Origin: Acidobacteriota bacterium
Lineage (GTDB): Bacteria > Acidobacteriota > Thermoanaerobaculia > UBA5066 > Gp7-AA6
Assembly: GCA_027307335.1 (NCBI GenBank)
Contig: DAHUXD010000047.1
Span: forward strand, 1-64,000
DNA: 64,000 nt
Direction: 5' to 3'
Each line of letters starts with the position of its first letter. The stretch's first letter is position 1. The notes beneath the pieces were generated by a model, which saw nothing but the letters and a program-made list of their open reading frames with translations, was not told the origin of the DNA and made no database searches. This document shows positions 1 through 8,496 of this stretch, one piece after another. A program made the translations under genes and the position numbers.

Positions 1-303
1 CGCCGCGACCGCCGCCGCCCGGCGTCCCCCGCCCGGCCGGCGCAGCCGCCGCTCCGCCTCGATGTGCGCGACTCCCGTGCGGACCGACGCGAGCACGTCG
101 GCGACCTCGCCGGCGGAAACGGTCTCGTCGGCCCTTTCAGCCCGCCGCGCGAAGACGAGCGAGGCGTCGCGCGCGGCCGCGGCGTCGCGGCACGCCGCGC
201 AGGCGGCGACGTGGTCGCGGAGGATCCGCCGCTGCGGCGCGGGCAGGGCGTCCGAAAGGTAGTCGTCGAACCCGGAGCGCACGATCCCGCAGATCGCGCT
301 CAT
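1..303 (-). CDS. Anti-sigma factor with zinc-finger motif (partial, runs off the window start)
   Basis: The open frame starts with ATG at 303 and continues past base 1, so only about the first 100 residues are visible. Near residues 26-33 it carries H-x3-C-x2-C (HVAACAAC), the zinc-binding motif of ZAS-type anti-sigma factors that hold ECF sigma factors at the membrane. It follows the sigma gene directly, and its ATG overlaps the sigma stop as ATGA, so the two are translationally coupled, as sigma/anti-sigma pairs usually are. The remaining visible sequence is rich in Ala and Arg. A transmembrane segment and sensor domain would lie outside the window. The role is inferred from the motif and the gene order. 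Confidence 0.75.
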   Translation of the reverse strand, partial: MSAICGIVRSGFDDYLSDALPAPQRRILRDHVAACAACRDAAAARDASLVFARRAERADETVSAGEVADVLASVRTGVAHIEAERRLRRPGGGRRAAAVAA

Positions 304-926
304 GCGAGCGTCCTGCCGCGGAGGAACTCCGGGTACAGGCGGGCGATCTCCTTGCGGAGGATGCGCCGCGCGTTGAAGAGGTGGTTGCGCACCGTGGACT
401 CGCCGCAGCCGAGGATCTCGGCGATGTCGCGCGTGTCGCAGTCCTCCATCTCGCGGAGGACGAACGCCGCCTTCTGCTTCTCGGAGAGGCGTCCCGACAC
501 CGCCTCGAAGAGACGGGCCAGGTCCCGGTCTTCCGCCGTGCGGGTCGCGCCGCCGGCCGTGGACTCCTCGCGCTCGCGCACGAGGTGGAGTGTTGCGCCG
601 TGCGCGCGCTCGCGGCTGCGGGAGCTGCGCAGGAAGTCGATCGAGAGGTTCGTCGCGATGCGGTACAGCCAGGTGTTCAGCGAGAAGCGCTCGTCGTAGC
701 GGTGGATCTCCTTCCACACTCGGAGGAAGACCATCTGCGCGACGTCGCGCGCATCTTCGGCGTTGCCCACGATGCGGCGCGCGAGCGACACCACCACGGG
801 CGTCTTGCGCGAGACGAGGACCTCGAAGGAGACCATGTCGCCGCCGCGGGCCCGCAGCGCGAGCTCGCGATCGGGGAGCTCCCCGGCGGACTGCCGCTCC
901 CGGTTCTGGCTATAGACGAGTTCCAT
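300..926 (-). CDS. RNA polymerase sigma factor, ECF subfamily
   Basis: This protein of about 208 residues has sigma-70 region 2 (GNAEDARDVAQMVFLRVW, binds the -10 element and core polymerase) and region 4 (LSEKQKAAFVLREMEDCDTR followed by the IAEILGCGESTVRNHL helix-turn-helix, binds -35). There is no region 1 or 3, so it is an ECF-type alternative sigma factor. I chose ATG at 926; an AGGAGG stretch lies roughly 14-16 bases upstream, which is long. The frame stays open to an ATG at 1040, which would extend into the intergenic promoter region. A TATAAC at 954-959 could be its -10. It is paired with the anti-sigma gene that follows. Confidence 0.88.
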   Translation of the reverse strand: MELVYSQNRERQSAGELPDRELALRARGGDMVSFEVLVSRKTPVVVSLARRIVGNAEDARDVAQMVFLRVWKEIHRYDERFSLNTWLYRIATNLSIDFLRSSRSRERAHGATLHLVREREESTAGGATRTAEDRDLARLFEAVSGRLSEKQKAAFVLREMEDCDTRDIAEILGCGESTVRNHLFNARRILRKEIARLYPEFLRGRTLA

Positions 927-1050
927 GAAGTCCGACAGGTCTCCTCCTAGCGGGTTATACGGATCAGCCCCGCCGGCCGTTGGGGCCCTTTTCGAAGCCC
1001 TAAGCCATTGAATCTTAAATCTTTGGTGCCTCGCGGGCAAGCAAAGCGGG

Positions 1051-1056
1051 GATAAT
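1051..1056 (+). promoter_or_regulatory. Putative -10 element (GATAAT) just before waaA
   Basis: GATAAT lies nine bases before the TTG start of waaA, with no Shine-Dalgarno sequence between them. If used, transcription would begin within a base or two of the start codon, giving a leaderless mRNA for the LPS operon. No clear -35 hexamer is visible. Confidence 0.4.
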
Positions 1057-1065
1057 CGGGCTGCT

Positions 1066-2334
1066 TTGCTCCTCTACCGGGCCGCCGCGGCCGCCGCCCT
1101 CGCCGCCTACGCTCCGTACGCCGCCTTCCGGTCCGTCTCGGGAGGCCGGCGCCTGGGCGACGTGCGCGGCCGTCTGGGCTGGAAGCCGTGGCCCGACCTC
1201 GGCGGCGGGACCTGGATTCACGGCGTCTCGGTCGGCGAGATCGGCGTCGCCCGGACGCTCCTCGGCGCGTTCGAGCGGGTCCGGCCGGGTTCCCGCTTCG
1301 GCGTCTCCGCGACCACCGAGGCCGGCCGCGCCCTCGCCGAACGCATCCTCGCCGGCCGGGCGGACGTGTTCCCGTTCCCGTTCGACCTCGCCGGGGCGGT
1401 CGAGCGGGCGCTGCGCGAGACGCGGGCGGGGCTCATCGTCCTCGTCGAGACGGAGATCTGGCCGCTGTTCCTCGAACGGGCCGAGCGTCGGGGCGTGCCG
1501 GTCGTCCTCGCCAACGGTCGCCTGTCCGAGCGCTCGTTCCGCCGCTACCGTCTGGCCGGACCCTTCGTGCGGCGGACGCTCTCGCGGCTCGCGCTCCTCG
1601 CGATGCAGTCCCGGGATGACGCCGACCGGGCGCTCGCGCTCGGCGCGCCGCCCGAGCGCGTGATCGTGACGGGCAATCTGAAGTTCGACCCGCCCGAGGC
1701 CGGTCCGTTTCCCGACGCGGCGCGGCTGCGGGAGGCCGCGGCGGGGCGCCCGGTCCTCGCCGCCGGCTCGACCGCGGAGGGCGAGGACGAGGTCGTGCTC
1801 GCGGCGTGGCTCACGCTGCCGCAGCGGCCGCTCCTCCTCCTCGCGCCGCGCCGACCCGAGCGCTTCGACCCGGTCGCGCGGCTGTGCGAGTCCCGCGGGC
1901 TGACGGTGCTCCGCCGGTCTCAACCCGCCCCCCTCGCCGCGATTCCCGACGTCTACCTCCTCGACTCGATCGGCGAGCTCGCCCCGGCGTACCGGGAGGC
2001 GTCCCTCGCCTTCATCGGCGGAAGCCTCGTGCCGCACGGAGGACAGAACCCCATCGAGGCGTGGGCCGCGGGCGTGGCGGCGTTCGCGGGGCCGCACATG
2101 GAGAACTTCCGCGACGTCGCGGCGGCCGGCGAGGCGCGCGGCGTCCTCGACCGCGTCTCAGACGGCGCCGCTCTCGCGCGGCGCATCGCCGCGGCCCTCG
2201 CGGACCTCGAGACGACGCGGCGGCTCGGCCGCGAGGCGGCGCACCTCGTCGGCGAGAATCGCGGCGCCGCCGACCGGACCGCGGCCGCGGTCGCGCGCCT
2301 GCTCCCCGAGCCCGCGCGCGGAGCGGCGTCGTGA
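1066..2334 (+). CDS. waaA: 3-deoxy-D-manno-octulosonic acid (Kdo) transferase
   Basis: This 422-residue protein transfers Kdo from CMP-Kdo to the lipid A precursor at the inner face of the cytoplasmic membrane. The N-terminal hydrophobic stretch (residues 2-22) is the usual membrane anchor. The signature HGVSVGEIGVA includes the acceptor-side catalytic Glu, the VETEIWP motif follows, and the C-terminal GT-B half has FIGGSLVPHGGQNPIEAWA for the CMP-Kdo site. Length fits the family. The start is TTG at 1066. The gene heads an LPS operon: its TGA overlaps the GTG start of lpxK. There is no waaA duplicate in the window. Confidence 0.95.
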   Translation: MLLYRAAAAAALAAYAPYAAFRSVSGGRRLGDVRGRLGWKPWPDLGGGTWIHGVSVGEIGVARTLLGAFERVRPGSRFGVSATTEAGRALAERILAGRADVFPFPFDLAGAVERALRETRAGLIVLVETEIWPLFLERAERRGVPVVLANGRLSERSFRRYRLAGPFVRRTLSRLALLAMQSRDDADRALALGAPPERVIVTGNLKFDPPEAGPFPDAARLREAAAGRPVLAAGSTAEGEDEVVLAAWLTLPQRPLLLLAPRRPERFDPVARLCESRGLTVLRRSQPAPLAAIPDVYLLDSIGELAPAYREASLAFIGGSLVPHGGQNPIEAWAAGVAAFAGPHMENFRDVAAAGEARGVLDRVSDGAALARRIAAALADLETTRRLGREAAHLVGENRGAADRTAAAVARLLPEPARGAAS

Positions 2335-3341
2335 TCGGCGCGCTCTACGGCCGCGCCACGAGCCTGCGGGCGCGCTGGTACGCCACCGGCCGGCTGGCGG
2401 CGGAGACGCTGCCGCGGCCCACCATCTCCGTCGGCAACATCACGTTCGGCGGCACGGGCAAGACGCCCTTCGTCGAGTTCCTCGCGCGGCGGCTGCGCTT
2501 CGAGGGCTGGCGCCCCGCGATCCTGTCGCGCGGATACGGCCGCCGGTCGCGCGGCGTGGTCGTGGTCGGCGAGGGCGCCGGCCCCCTGGTATCGGCCGAG
2601 GAGGGCGGCGACGAGCCGGTCGCGCTCGCCCGCGCGGCCGCCCCGGGAGTCTGCGTGGTGGTCGGCGAACGGCGCGGCGCGGCCGCGGCGCGCGCCCTCG
2701 CGCTCGGCGCCGATCTCTTCCTGCTCGACGATGGATTCCAGCACCTCGCGGTCCGCCGCGAGGTCGACCTGCTGCTCCTCGACGCGCGCGACCCCTTCGG
2801 GGGCGGACGGCTGCCGCCGCGCGGCCGCCTCCGCGAGCCGCTCGACGCGATCGCCCGAGCGGACGCCATCGTCTTCACCCGCACGGACCGCGGCCTGCCG
2901 CGCCTCGACGCGCTCGAAACGGTCGCGCGCCTCGCGCCCGGCAAGCCCGTCTTCCGCGCGCGCCTGCGCGCCGCCGCCCTTCACGACGAGTCGGACGCGC
3001 CGATCGCCGCCGGCGCGATCGCCGAGCGGCGCCTGCTCGCGGTCTGCGGCATCGCGAACCCGTCCTCGTTCGCCGCCAGCCTCTCCGAGCTCGGACTCGC
3101 CGCCGAGGAGCGCCTCGAGTTCCGCGACCACCAGCGCTACGGGCCGCGCGAGCTCGCCCGCATCCGCGACGCCGCGGCCCGGACGGGCGCGAGCCTGGTG
3201 GTGACCACGGAGAAGGACGCGGTCAAGCTCGCCGGCCGCGCCGGCCTGCCGCTCGTCGCCGTCCGGCTCTCGGTCGGGATCGAGGAGCCGGGGTTCTTTC
3301 CGTTTCTCGCCGCGCGGCTCCCGCGCCCGTCGCTGCCGTGA
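2331..3341 (+). CDS. lpxK: Tetraacyldisaccharide 4'-kinase
   Basis: LpxK phosphorylates the 4' position of the lipid A disaccharide on the inner membrane. The 336-residue frame begins at GTG 2331, overlapping the waaA stop as GTGA. Diagnostic features are SVGNITFGGTGKTPFVEFLA (Walker A at about residues 44-51), SRGYGR, GDEPVALA and LLDDGFQHLAVRRE with its Asp/Gln/His cluster. The C-terminal part carries VVTTEKDAVKL. Length and motif order match the family. The upstream extension of the same frame into waaA is a shadow and was left out. Confidence 0.95.
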   Translation: MIGALYGRATSLRARWYATGRLAAETLPRPTISVGNITFGGTGKTPFVEFLARRLRFEGWRPAILSRGYGRRSRGVVVVGEGAGPLVSAEEGGDEPVALARAAAPGVCVVVGERRGAAAARALALGADLFLLDDGFQHLAVRREVDLLLLDARDPFGGGRLPPRGRLREPLDAIARADAIVFTRTDRGLPRLDALETVARLAPGKPVFRARLRAAALHDESDAPIAAGAIAERRLLAVCGIANPSSFAASLSELGLAAEERLEFRDHQRYGPRELARIRDAAARTGASLVVTTEKDAVKLAGRAGLPLVAVRLSVGIEEPGFFPFLAARLPRPSLP

Positions 3342-4294
3342 CGGCGGACTCGGCGCCCGGCGCGCCGCCGCGGCGGCCGCGTTCGGCGGTCCGCGATGCG
3401 CTCGAGCTCGCGGCCTTCCGCGGACTGACCGGCGGACTCTCCCTCCTGCCCCGGCGCGCCGCCGCGGGTCTCGGTGGGGCGCTCCTGCGCGCGTACGCGC
3501 GGCTCGCTCCCTCGCGCCGCCGCATCCTCGAAAAGAACCTCCGGGCCGCGTTCCCGGGGACGTCCGACGCCGAGCTCGCCCGGCTCGCGTCGGAATCCGC
3601 GGGATGGCTCGGCATCGCGATCGTCGAGTTCCTCCAGGTGTCGGGGATGTCCGAGGCGGAGATCCGGGACCGCGTGCGGGTCGTGGGCGAGGAGAACCTC
3701 GCGGCGGCTCGCGCCCGGGGCCGCGGCGCGTTTCTCCTCTCCGCGCACTTCGGCAGCTGGGAGCTCGGCGCGATCCGCGCCGGCCTCATCGACGGACCGA
3801 TCGCCCCCGTCGTGCGCCCGCTCGACAATCCTCACCTCGAGCGGGAGCTCGCGCGCCGCCGGACCCGGTTCGGCAACGTGCTGATCGCGAAGCGACGGGC
3901 CGCGCGCGACGTGCTGCGGACGCTCCGGGGCGGCGGCACGGTCGCGATCCTCATCGACCAGAACGTCGTGCGCGAGGAGGCCGTCTTCGTGCCCTTCTTC
4001 GGGAGGCTCGCCGCGACGACGCCGGCGCTCGCCGTCCTCCAGCTCGCCACGGACGCCCCCGTCGTGCCCGCCTTCGTGTGGCCCGAGGGGGACGGCCGCT
4101 ACCGGCTGGAGCTCGGCCCTCCGATCTTCGCGGACGAGTTCCGCGCGGCGGGCGCCGATCGCGACGAGTCGGTGCGCCGGGCGACCGCGCGGTACACGGC
4201 GGTGACCGAGGCGGCGGTCCGCGGCGCGCCCGGCGTTTGGCTGTGGATGCACGACCGCTGGAAGACGCGCCCAGACGGCGAGGCGCCCGCGTGA
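3338..4294 (+). CDS. Lipid A biosynthesis acyltransferase (LpxL/HtrB family)
   Basis: This 318-residue membrane-associated enzyme adds a secondary acyl chain to Kdo2-lipid IVA or a related acceptor. The catalytic H-x4-E box is seen in SAHFGSWELGA, followed by VRPLDNPHLE and the conserved ILIDQNVVREEAVFVPFFG block that binds acyl donor and acceptor. The start is GTG 3338, overlapping lpxK by four bases, and the stop overlaps the next start in the same way. Whether it acts like LpxL or LpxM cannot be told from sequence alone, so no symbol is given. Confidence 0.9.
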   Translation: MTADSAPGAPPRRPRSAVRDALELAAFRGLTGGLSLLPRRAAAGLGGALLRAYARLAPSRRRILEKNLRAAFPGTSDAELARLASESAGWLGIAIVEFLQVSGMSEAEIRDRVRVVGEENLAAARARGRGAFLLSAHFGSWELGAIRAGLIDGPIAPVVRPLDNPHLERELARRRTRFGNVLIAKRRAARDVLRTLRGGGTVAILIDQNVVREEAVFVPFFGRLAATTPALAVLQLATDAPVVPAFVWPEGDGRYRLELGPPIFADEFRAAGADRDESVRRATARYTAVTEAAVRGAPGVWLWMHDRWKTRPDGEAPA

Positions 4295-5298
4295 GGCGCC
4301 TCGTGATCGCCCCCAACTGGATCGGCGACGCGGTCATGTCGCTCCCCTTCCTGCGCGCGCTCGCCCGCTCGGATCCGGGAGGAACGATCGCGGTGCTCGC
4401 GCGGCGCGGACCGGCGGCGATCTACCGCGCCGAGGGCAGCGCGGACGAGCTCCTGCCGCGGTCGGCGTTTCTCGCGGAGGCCCTCGCGGCGCGACGCGGC
4501 CGCTTCGACGAGGCGTGGTTGCTCCCGAACTCGTACCGCGCGGCGCTCCTCGCGCGCGCCTCCGGCGCGCCTCGCCGCATCGGCTACGCGACGGAGAGGC
4601 GCGGATGGCTCCTCACGATCGCGCCGCCGCCGCCGCCCGGGACCGACCACCAGCTGCGCGACTACGACGCGCTCCTCGCCGCCCGCGGCATCGCCCCGGA
4701 CCCCGAGCCGCCGCGGCTGCCCGTGCCCGCCGCGGCACTCGCCCGCGCCCACGAGGCGCTCGAGAAGGCGCGGGTCCGCGCCGGCTTCGCGGCCCTCTGC
4801 CCGGGGAGCGCCTTCGCGCAGAGCAAGCGCTGGCCGCCCGAGCGCTTCGCCGCGCTCGCGGACGCGCTCGCGGAGCGCGGCCTCCCGCCCGCGGTGCTCG
4901 TCGGACCCGGCGAGGCGGAGCTCGGCGCGCGCGTCGCGACGGGCGCGAGGTCGCGGCCCCCGGTGCTCGGGGCCGACGTCGATCCGGTCGAGCTCGCGGC
5001 GATGCTCTCGCTCTCGCGCGTCGCGATCACGAACGACTCGGGTCCGATGCACCTCGCGGGCGCGGTCGGCACGCCGGTCGTCGCGCTCTTCGGCCCCACC
5101 GACCCCGGCCGCACCGGACCGTCCGGGTCGCCGTCGCGCGTCCTCGACCGCTACGTCTTCTGCTCGCCCTGCTTCAAGACGGAGTGCCCGTACGGGCACG
5201 AGTGCCTGCGGGAGATTTCGGTGGACGACGTGGTGCGGGCCGTGGAGGAGCTGGTCGGCTCCGTGGCTCCCTCTCCCTCCGGGAGAGGGTCGGGGTGA
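4291..5298 (+). CDS. waaF: ADP-heptose:LPS heptosyltransferase II
   Basis: This 335-residue GT9-family enzyme adds the second heptose to the LPS inner core. The N-terminus (RRLVIAPNWIGDAVMSLPFL), CPGSAFAQSKRWP, and the C-terminal TNDSGPMHLAGAVGTPVVAL plus FGPTDPGRTGP match WaaF. C-terminal cysteines (CSPCF, CPYGHECL) are also typical. The GTG start at 4291 overlaps the previous stop. The last dozen codons (SVAPSPSGRGSG) and the stop lie inside a hairpin repeat (5269-5301) that recurs at 12778, so the C-terminus has been rewritten by a repeat insertion. Confidence 0.92.
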   Translation: MRRLVIAPNWIGDAVMSLPFLRALARSDPGGTIAVLARRGPAAIYRAEGSADELLPRSAFLAEALAARRGRFDEAWLLPNSYRAALLARASGAPRRIGYATERRGWLLTIAPPPPPGTDHQLRDYDALLAARGIAPDPEPPRLPVPAAALARAHEALEKARVRAGFAALCPGSAFAQSKRWPPERFAALADALAERGLPPAVLVGPGEAELGARVATGARSRPPVLGADVDPVELAAMLSLSRVAITNDSGPMHLAGAVGTPVVALFGPTDPGRTGPSGSPSRVLDRYVFCSPCFKTECPYGHECLREISVDDVVRAVEELVGSVAPSPSGRGSG

Positions 5299-5301
5299 GG
5301 G
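5269..5301. repeat. Dispersed hairpin repeat, copy 1 (inside the waaF 3' end)
   Basis: CCCTCTCCC (5269-5277) and GGGAGAGGG (5281-5289) form a perfect 9-bp stem with a 3-base loop, followed by TCGGGGTGAGGG. The same unit, with loop CGC and CCGGGGTGAGGG, recurs at 12778-12811. The TGA stop of waaF is supplied by the repeat itself. Similar CCCTCTCCC/GGGAGAGGG units are widespread in high-GC genomes. The hairpin may also act as a terminator or an mRNA stabiliser. Confidence 0.8.
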
Positions 5302-5304
5302 GCG

Positions 5305-5886
5305 CTATTTCAGCTCGGTATTCCAGTACGCCACATCCAGAAAGTGCCGCCACGCCGGATGGAGCCGGCTCGAGGCGAACTGTCCGACGGGATGCCAGCG
5401 CGGCTTGCGCGGCACCGCGACGAGCCGCATCGACGCCTCCTGCGGCGTGCGGTTGCCCTTCTTGACGTTGCAGGCGAGGCAGGCGCACACGACGTTCTCC
5501 CACGAGGAGCTCCCGCCGCGCGACAGGGGGATGACGTGGTCGAGCGAGAGCTCCGCCGACGGGAACCGATGGCCGCAGTACTGGCAGCGGTTGCCGTCGC
5601 GCAGGTAGATGTTGTGGCGCGAGAACTTCACCTCCTGCCGCGGCAGGCGGTCGAAGTCCTTCAGCGCGACGACGCGCGGCACGCGGATCGCCATCGAGGG
5701 CGTCAGCACCACCTCGTCCTGGGGCTGCGGCGGGATGTCGCACCAGTTCTCGAACTCGTAGGTCGTGTAGTCGGGAAGGACCGCCTTGACGTGGCCCTTG
5801 TAGAAGAGGGAGAAGGCCTTCCGGACGGAGGTGACCTGGACGGCCTGGAAGACCCGATTCAGTACCAGAACCTGTGAGTCGAGCAT
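5305..5886 (-). CDS. HNH endonuclease family protein
   Basis: This protein of about 193 residues has a C-terminal HNH fold. Two zinc-binding CxxC pairs (CQYCG and CLAC) flank the catalytic core LDHVIPLSRGG and the Asn of WENVVCA. The N-terminal half is of the type found in small stand-alone HNH proteins of many bacteria, whose physiological role is not settled; a phage or mobile-intron origin is possible but not shown here. It converges on waaF and diverges from hldA. I chose ATG 5886 because a TATAAT reading toward this gene covers 5897-5902 and overlaps the alternative ATG at 5898, which adds four residues. Confidence 0.82.
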   Translation of the reverse strand: MLDSQVLVLNRVFQAVQVTSVRKAFSLFYKGHVKAVLPDYTTYEFENWCDIPPQPQDEVVLTPSMAIRVPRVVALKDFDRLPRQEVKFSRHNIYLRDGNRCQYCGHRFPSAELSLDHVIPLSRGGSSSWENVVCACLACNVKKGNRTPQEASMRLVAVPRKPRWHPVGQFASSRLHPAWRHFLDVAYWNTELK

Positions 5887-5896
5887 CGGGGCGCTC

Positions 5897-5904
5897 ATTA
5901 TAAT
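5897..5904. promoter_or_regulatory. Divergent -10 elements between the HNH gene and hldA
   Basis: The palindromic stretch ATTATAAT gives a perfect TATAAT on each strand: 5899-5904 toward hldA (GTG 5913) and 5902-5897 toward the HNH gene (ATG 5886). Each lies 8-10 bases from its start codon with no Shine-Dalgarno sequence, consistent with leaderless or near-leaderless transcripts in both directions. Confidence 0.55.
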
Positions 5905-5912
5905 CCGCGCCC

Positions 5913-6935
5913 GTGGCGTTGCCGGTTTCGAAGGGGCGGCTGCTCGCGCTCGTCGACCGCTTCGCGGGCTGCCGTCTCGCCGTCGCGGGCGACTTCGTCC
6001 TCGACCGCTTCATCTACGGCCACCCGAAGCGCGTCAGCCGCGAGGCGCCCGTCCTGATCCTCCAGTACTGGAAGGAGGAGAACCTGCCGGGCGGCGCCGG
6101 CAACACCGCGGCCAACGTGCGCGCGCTCGGCGGCGTTCCGGTGCCGGTCGGAGCGACCGGCGCGGACGAGGCGGGGCGGGCGCTGCGCGACGCGCTCTCC
6201 CGCGCCGGCATCGCGACCGAGGGGCTCGTCGAGGTGGCCGGCTACCGCACGCCGATGAAGACCCGGCTCCTCGGCGGCGCGCCGCACGGCATCAAGCAGC
6301 AGATCGCCCGGTACGACGTCGACGACGCGCTGCCGCCGGGCGCCGCCGATACTCCGGAGGCCGCCGCCCGCCTCCGCGCCGCCGCGGCCGGAGCGCAGGG
6401 CGCGATCCTGTCCGACTACGGCTACGGCGCGGTGTCGCCCGCCGCGGTGCCGGTGCTGCGCGCGGCGCTGCCGCCCGGCGCGCGCGTGTGCGTCGACTCG
6501 CGGCACCGCCTCGCGGACTACGCCGGCGTCGACGCCGCGACGCCGAACGAGGAGGAGCTCGAGGAGTCCTCCGGCGCGCCGCTCGACGACTCGGACGAGC
6601 GCCTCGACGCGGCGGGCTCGGCCCTCCGCCGCCGGATGCGCTGCGCGACGCTCCTCGTCACGCGCGGCTCGCGCGGCATGGCGCTCTTCGAGGAGGACGG
6701 CGGGCCGCGGCGCATCCCCGTGCACGGCACCGACCAGGTCGCCGACGTCACCGGCGCGGGCGACACGGTTCTCGCGACGTTCTCCCTCGCGCTCGCGTCC
6801 GGCGCCTCGCCGCTCGAGGCGGCGCTGCTCGCCAATTTCGCGGGCGGCGTCGTCGTGATGAAGATGGGGACGGCCGTCGTCCATCCCGAGGAGCTGAAGG
6901 CCGCCGTGGAATCGGATCGCGCGCTCCTTTCGTGA
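5913..6935 (+). CDS. hldA: D-glycero-beta-D-manno-heptose-7-phosphate kinase
   Basis: This 340-residue PfkB/ribokinase-family sugar kinase catalyses the first phosphorylation step of ADP-heptose synthesis for the LPS core. It shows AVAGDFVLDRFIYG, LPGGAGNTAANVRALGG (PfkB signature 1), DSRHRL, the NEEELE motif and VADVTGAGDTVLATFSLAL (signature 2 with the catalytic Asp). In E. coli this domain is fused to the adenylyltransferase as HldE. Here the two functions are separate genes overlapping by four bases, as in HldA/HldC organisms. The GTG start sits eight bases after a TATAAT. Confidence 0.93.
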   Translation: MALPVSKGRLLALVDRFAGCRLAVAGDFVLDRFIYGHPKRVSREAPVLILQYWKEENLPGGAGNTAANVRALGGVPVPVGATGADEAGRALRDALSRAGIATEGLVEVAGYRTPMKTRLLGGAPHGIKQQIARYDVDDALPPGAADTPEAAARLRAAAAGAQGAILSDYGYGAVSPAAVPVLRAALPPGARVCVDSRHRLADYAGVDAATPNEEELEESSGAPLDDSDERLDAAGSALRRRMRCATLLVTRGSRGMALFEEDGGPRRIPVHGTDQVADVTGAGDTVLATFSLALASGASPLEAALLANFAGGVVVMKMGTAVVHPEELKAAVESDRALLS

Positions 6936-7408
6936 GCGCGGACAAGATCCTCTCGCGGGCACGGCTCCTCGAAGCGGCCGCGCGCCAGCGGGAGTCGGGC
7001 CGGACCGTCGTCTTCGCCAACGGCGCCTTCGACCTGTTGCACGTCGGCCACGTGCGCTACCTCGAGGCGGCGCGGCGCGAGGGCGGCTGGCTCGCCGTGG
7101 GCGTCAACTCGGACGGCTCGGTCGCGCGGGCGAAGGGACCGGGCCGCCCGGTCGTGCCGGAGCGCGAGCGCGCGGAGATCGTGGCGGCGCTGGCGGCGGT
7201 CGACGCGGTCGTCGTCTTCGAGGAGGACTCGCCGGCGGCGCTGATCGCGGCGCTCCGGCCGGACGTGCATGCGAAGGGCACCGACTACGCGGCGGACTCC
7301 GTGCCCGAGCGCGACGTGGTCGCCGCCTGCGGCGGCCGGACCGTCATCGTCGGAGACCCGAAGGACCATTCGACGACGGACGTGATCGAGAAGCTCCGCG
7401 GGAAGTGA
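6932..7408 (+). CDS. hldC: D-glycero-beta-D-manno-heptose 1-phosphate adenylyltransferase
   Basis: This 158-residue nucleotidyltransferase (RfaE2 domain) makes ADP-heptose from heptose 1-phosphate and ATP. The nucleotidyltransferase HxGH motif is seen in NGAFDLLHVGHVRYLEAA, followed by VGVNSDGSV, KGPGRPVVPERERAEIVAAL, HAKGTDYA and the terminal GDPKDHSTTDVIEKLRGK. The GTG start at 6932 overlaps the hldA stop. It supplies substrate for waaF and the following waaC, which starts on its stop codon. Confidence 0.93.
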   Translation: MSADKILSRARLLEAAARQRESGRTVVFANGAFDLLHVGHVRYLEAARREGGWLAVGVNSDGSVARAKGPGRPVVPERERAEIVAALAAVDAVVVFEEDSPAALIAALRPDVHAKGTDYAADSVPERDVVAACGGRTVIVGDPKDHSTTDVIEKLRGK

Positions 7409-8379
7409 TGCGGCTCCTCATCGTCCGTCTCTCGTCGATGGGCGACGTCGTCCACGCGCTGCCGCTCGCGCGCAACGCGGCGCTCGCCGGGGCGGAGGTC
7501 GGCTGGGTGGTCGAGCCGGCGTTCGCGGGACTGCTCGAGGGCGACGCCGACGTCGCGCGCGTCTTCCTCGCGGACACTCGAGGCTGGCGGCGCCGTCCGC
7601 TCGCCGCGGCGACGCGCCGGGAGATCGGCCGCCTCGTCTCCGGCATGCGCGCCTTCGCGCCCGACCTCGCGCTCGACCCGCAGGGCCTGTTCAAGTCCGC
7701 CATCGTCGCCAGGCTTGCGGGAGCGCCGGTCGTCGGCTTCGCCTTGAGCGCGCGGCGCGAGCCGCTGTCGGCGACGCTCGCCCACGTTCACGTGCAGCCC
7801 GGCGCCGGCGCGCGCCACGTCGTCGACCGCAATCTCGCGCTGCTCCAAGCGGCCGGAATACCGATCCGCGAGCGCGCCCCGGACGCGCGTCACCTGCTCG
7901 CGCCGCCGCGCCCGGACGCCGACGCGTTTCTCGCGGGGCTCCCGCCGTCGTATGCGGTCCTCCATCCCGGCGCCGCGCGCGCCGAGAAGACGTGGGGCGA
8001 GGAACGATTCGCGCGGCTCGCGCAATCGCTCGCCGCCCGGGGCATCGCCGCCGTCGTCTCGTGGGGACCGGGGGACGCAACGCGCGCAGCCCGCCTCGCC
8101 GCGCTCGCCCCCGAGGCTCGCCGCGCGCCGCTCCTCGATTTCGCCGGGCTCGCCCGCCTGTGCGCCCGCGCACGCGTCTTCGTCGGCGGCGACACCGGAC
8201 CGCTGCACCTCGCCGACGCGGTGGGCGCGCCGACCGTCGCCCTGTTCGGACCGACGGATCCGGAGTCGAACGGACCGTACCGCGACCGCCGCGGCGTCCT
8301 CTCCGGGATGCGCGAGACGTCGGACGAGACGGTGCTCCGGCGGGCGCTCGAGCTGTCCGGACAGCCAGGGATTTCGTGA
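7408..8379 (+). CDS. waaC: Heptosyltransferase I (GT9 family)
   Basis: This 323-residue enzyme adds the first heptose to Kdo. It has the GT9 start RLLIVRLSSMGDVVHALP, the LDPQGLFKSA segment characteristic of heptosyltransferase I, HPGAARAEKTW and the C-terminal GGDTGPLHLADAVGAPTVALFG, where Asp and His bind ADP-heptose. ATG at 7408 overlaps the hldC stop (TGATG); an in-frame GTG at 7405 adds one residue. It is the last gene of the LPS block. Confidence 0.9.
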   Translation: MRLLIVRLSSMGDVVHALPLARNAALAGAEVGWVVEPAFAGLLEGDADVARVFLADTRGWRRRPLAAATRREIGRLVSGMRAFAPDLALDPQGLFKSAIVARLAGAPVVGFALSARREPLSATLAHVHVQPGAGARHVVDRNLALLQAAGIPIRERAPDARHLLAPPRPDADAFLAGLPPSYAVLHPGAARAEKTWGEERFARLAQSLAARGIAAVVSWGPGDATRAARLAALAPEARRAPLLDFAGLARLCARARVFVGGDTGPLHLADAVGAPTVALFGPTDPESNGPYRDRRGVLSGMRETSDETVLRRALELSGQPGIS

Positions 8380-8456
8380 CGTGTCTTCCAGCGGAAAGGC
8401 CCTCGGTGCCCTCGGCCCTTCCCGCCTCTTCCGCGGCGTTCTCTCGCCGCGCGCCT

Positions 8457-8485
8457 TTGACTCTCGGGGCGTAAACCCCTACCAT
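8457..8485 (+). promoter_or_regulatory. Sigma-70-type promoter of pilB
   Basis: TTGACT (8457-8462) is followed by a 17-base spacer and TACCAT (8480-8485), a good -35/-10 pair in the 117-base gap before pilB (ATG 8497). The predicted start leaves a leader of about five bases without a Shine-Dalgarno sequence. Confidence 0.6.
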
Positions 8486-8496
8486 TCAAGGACTCC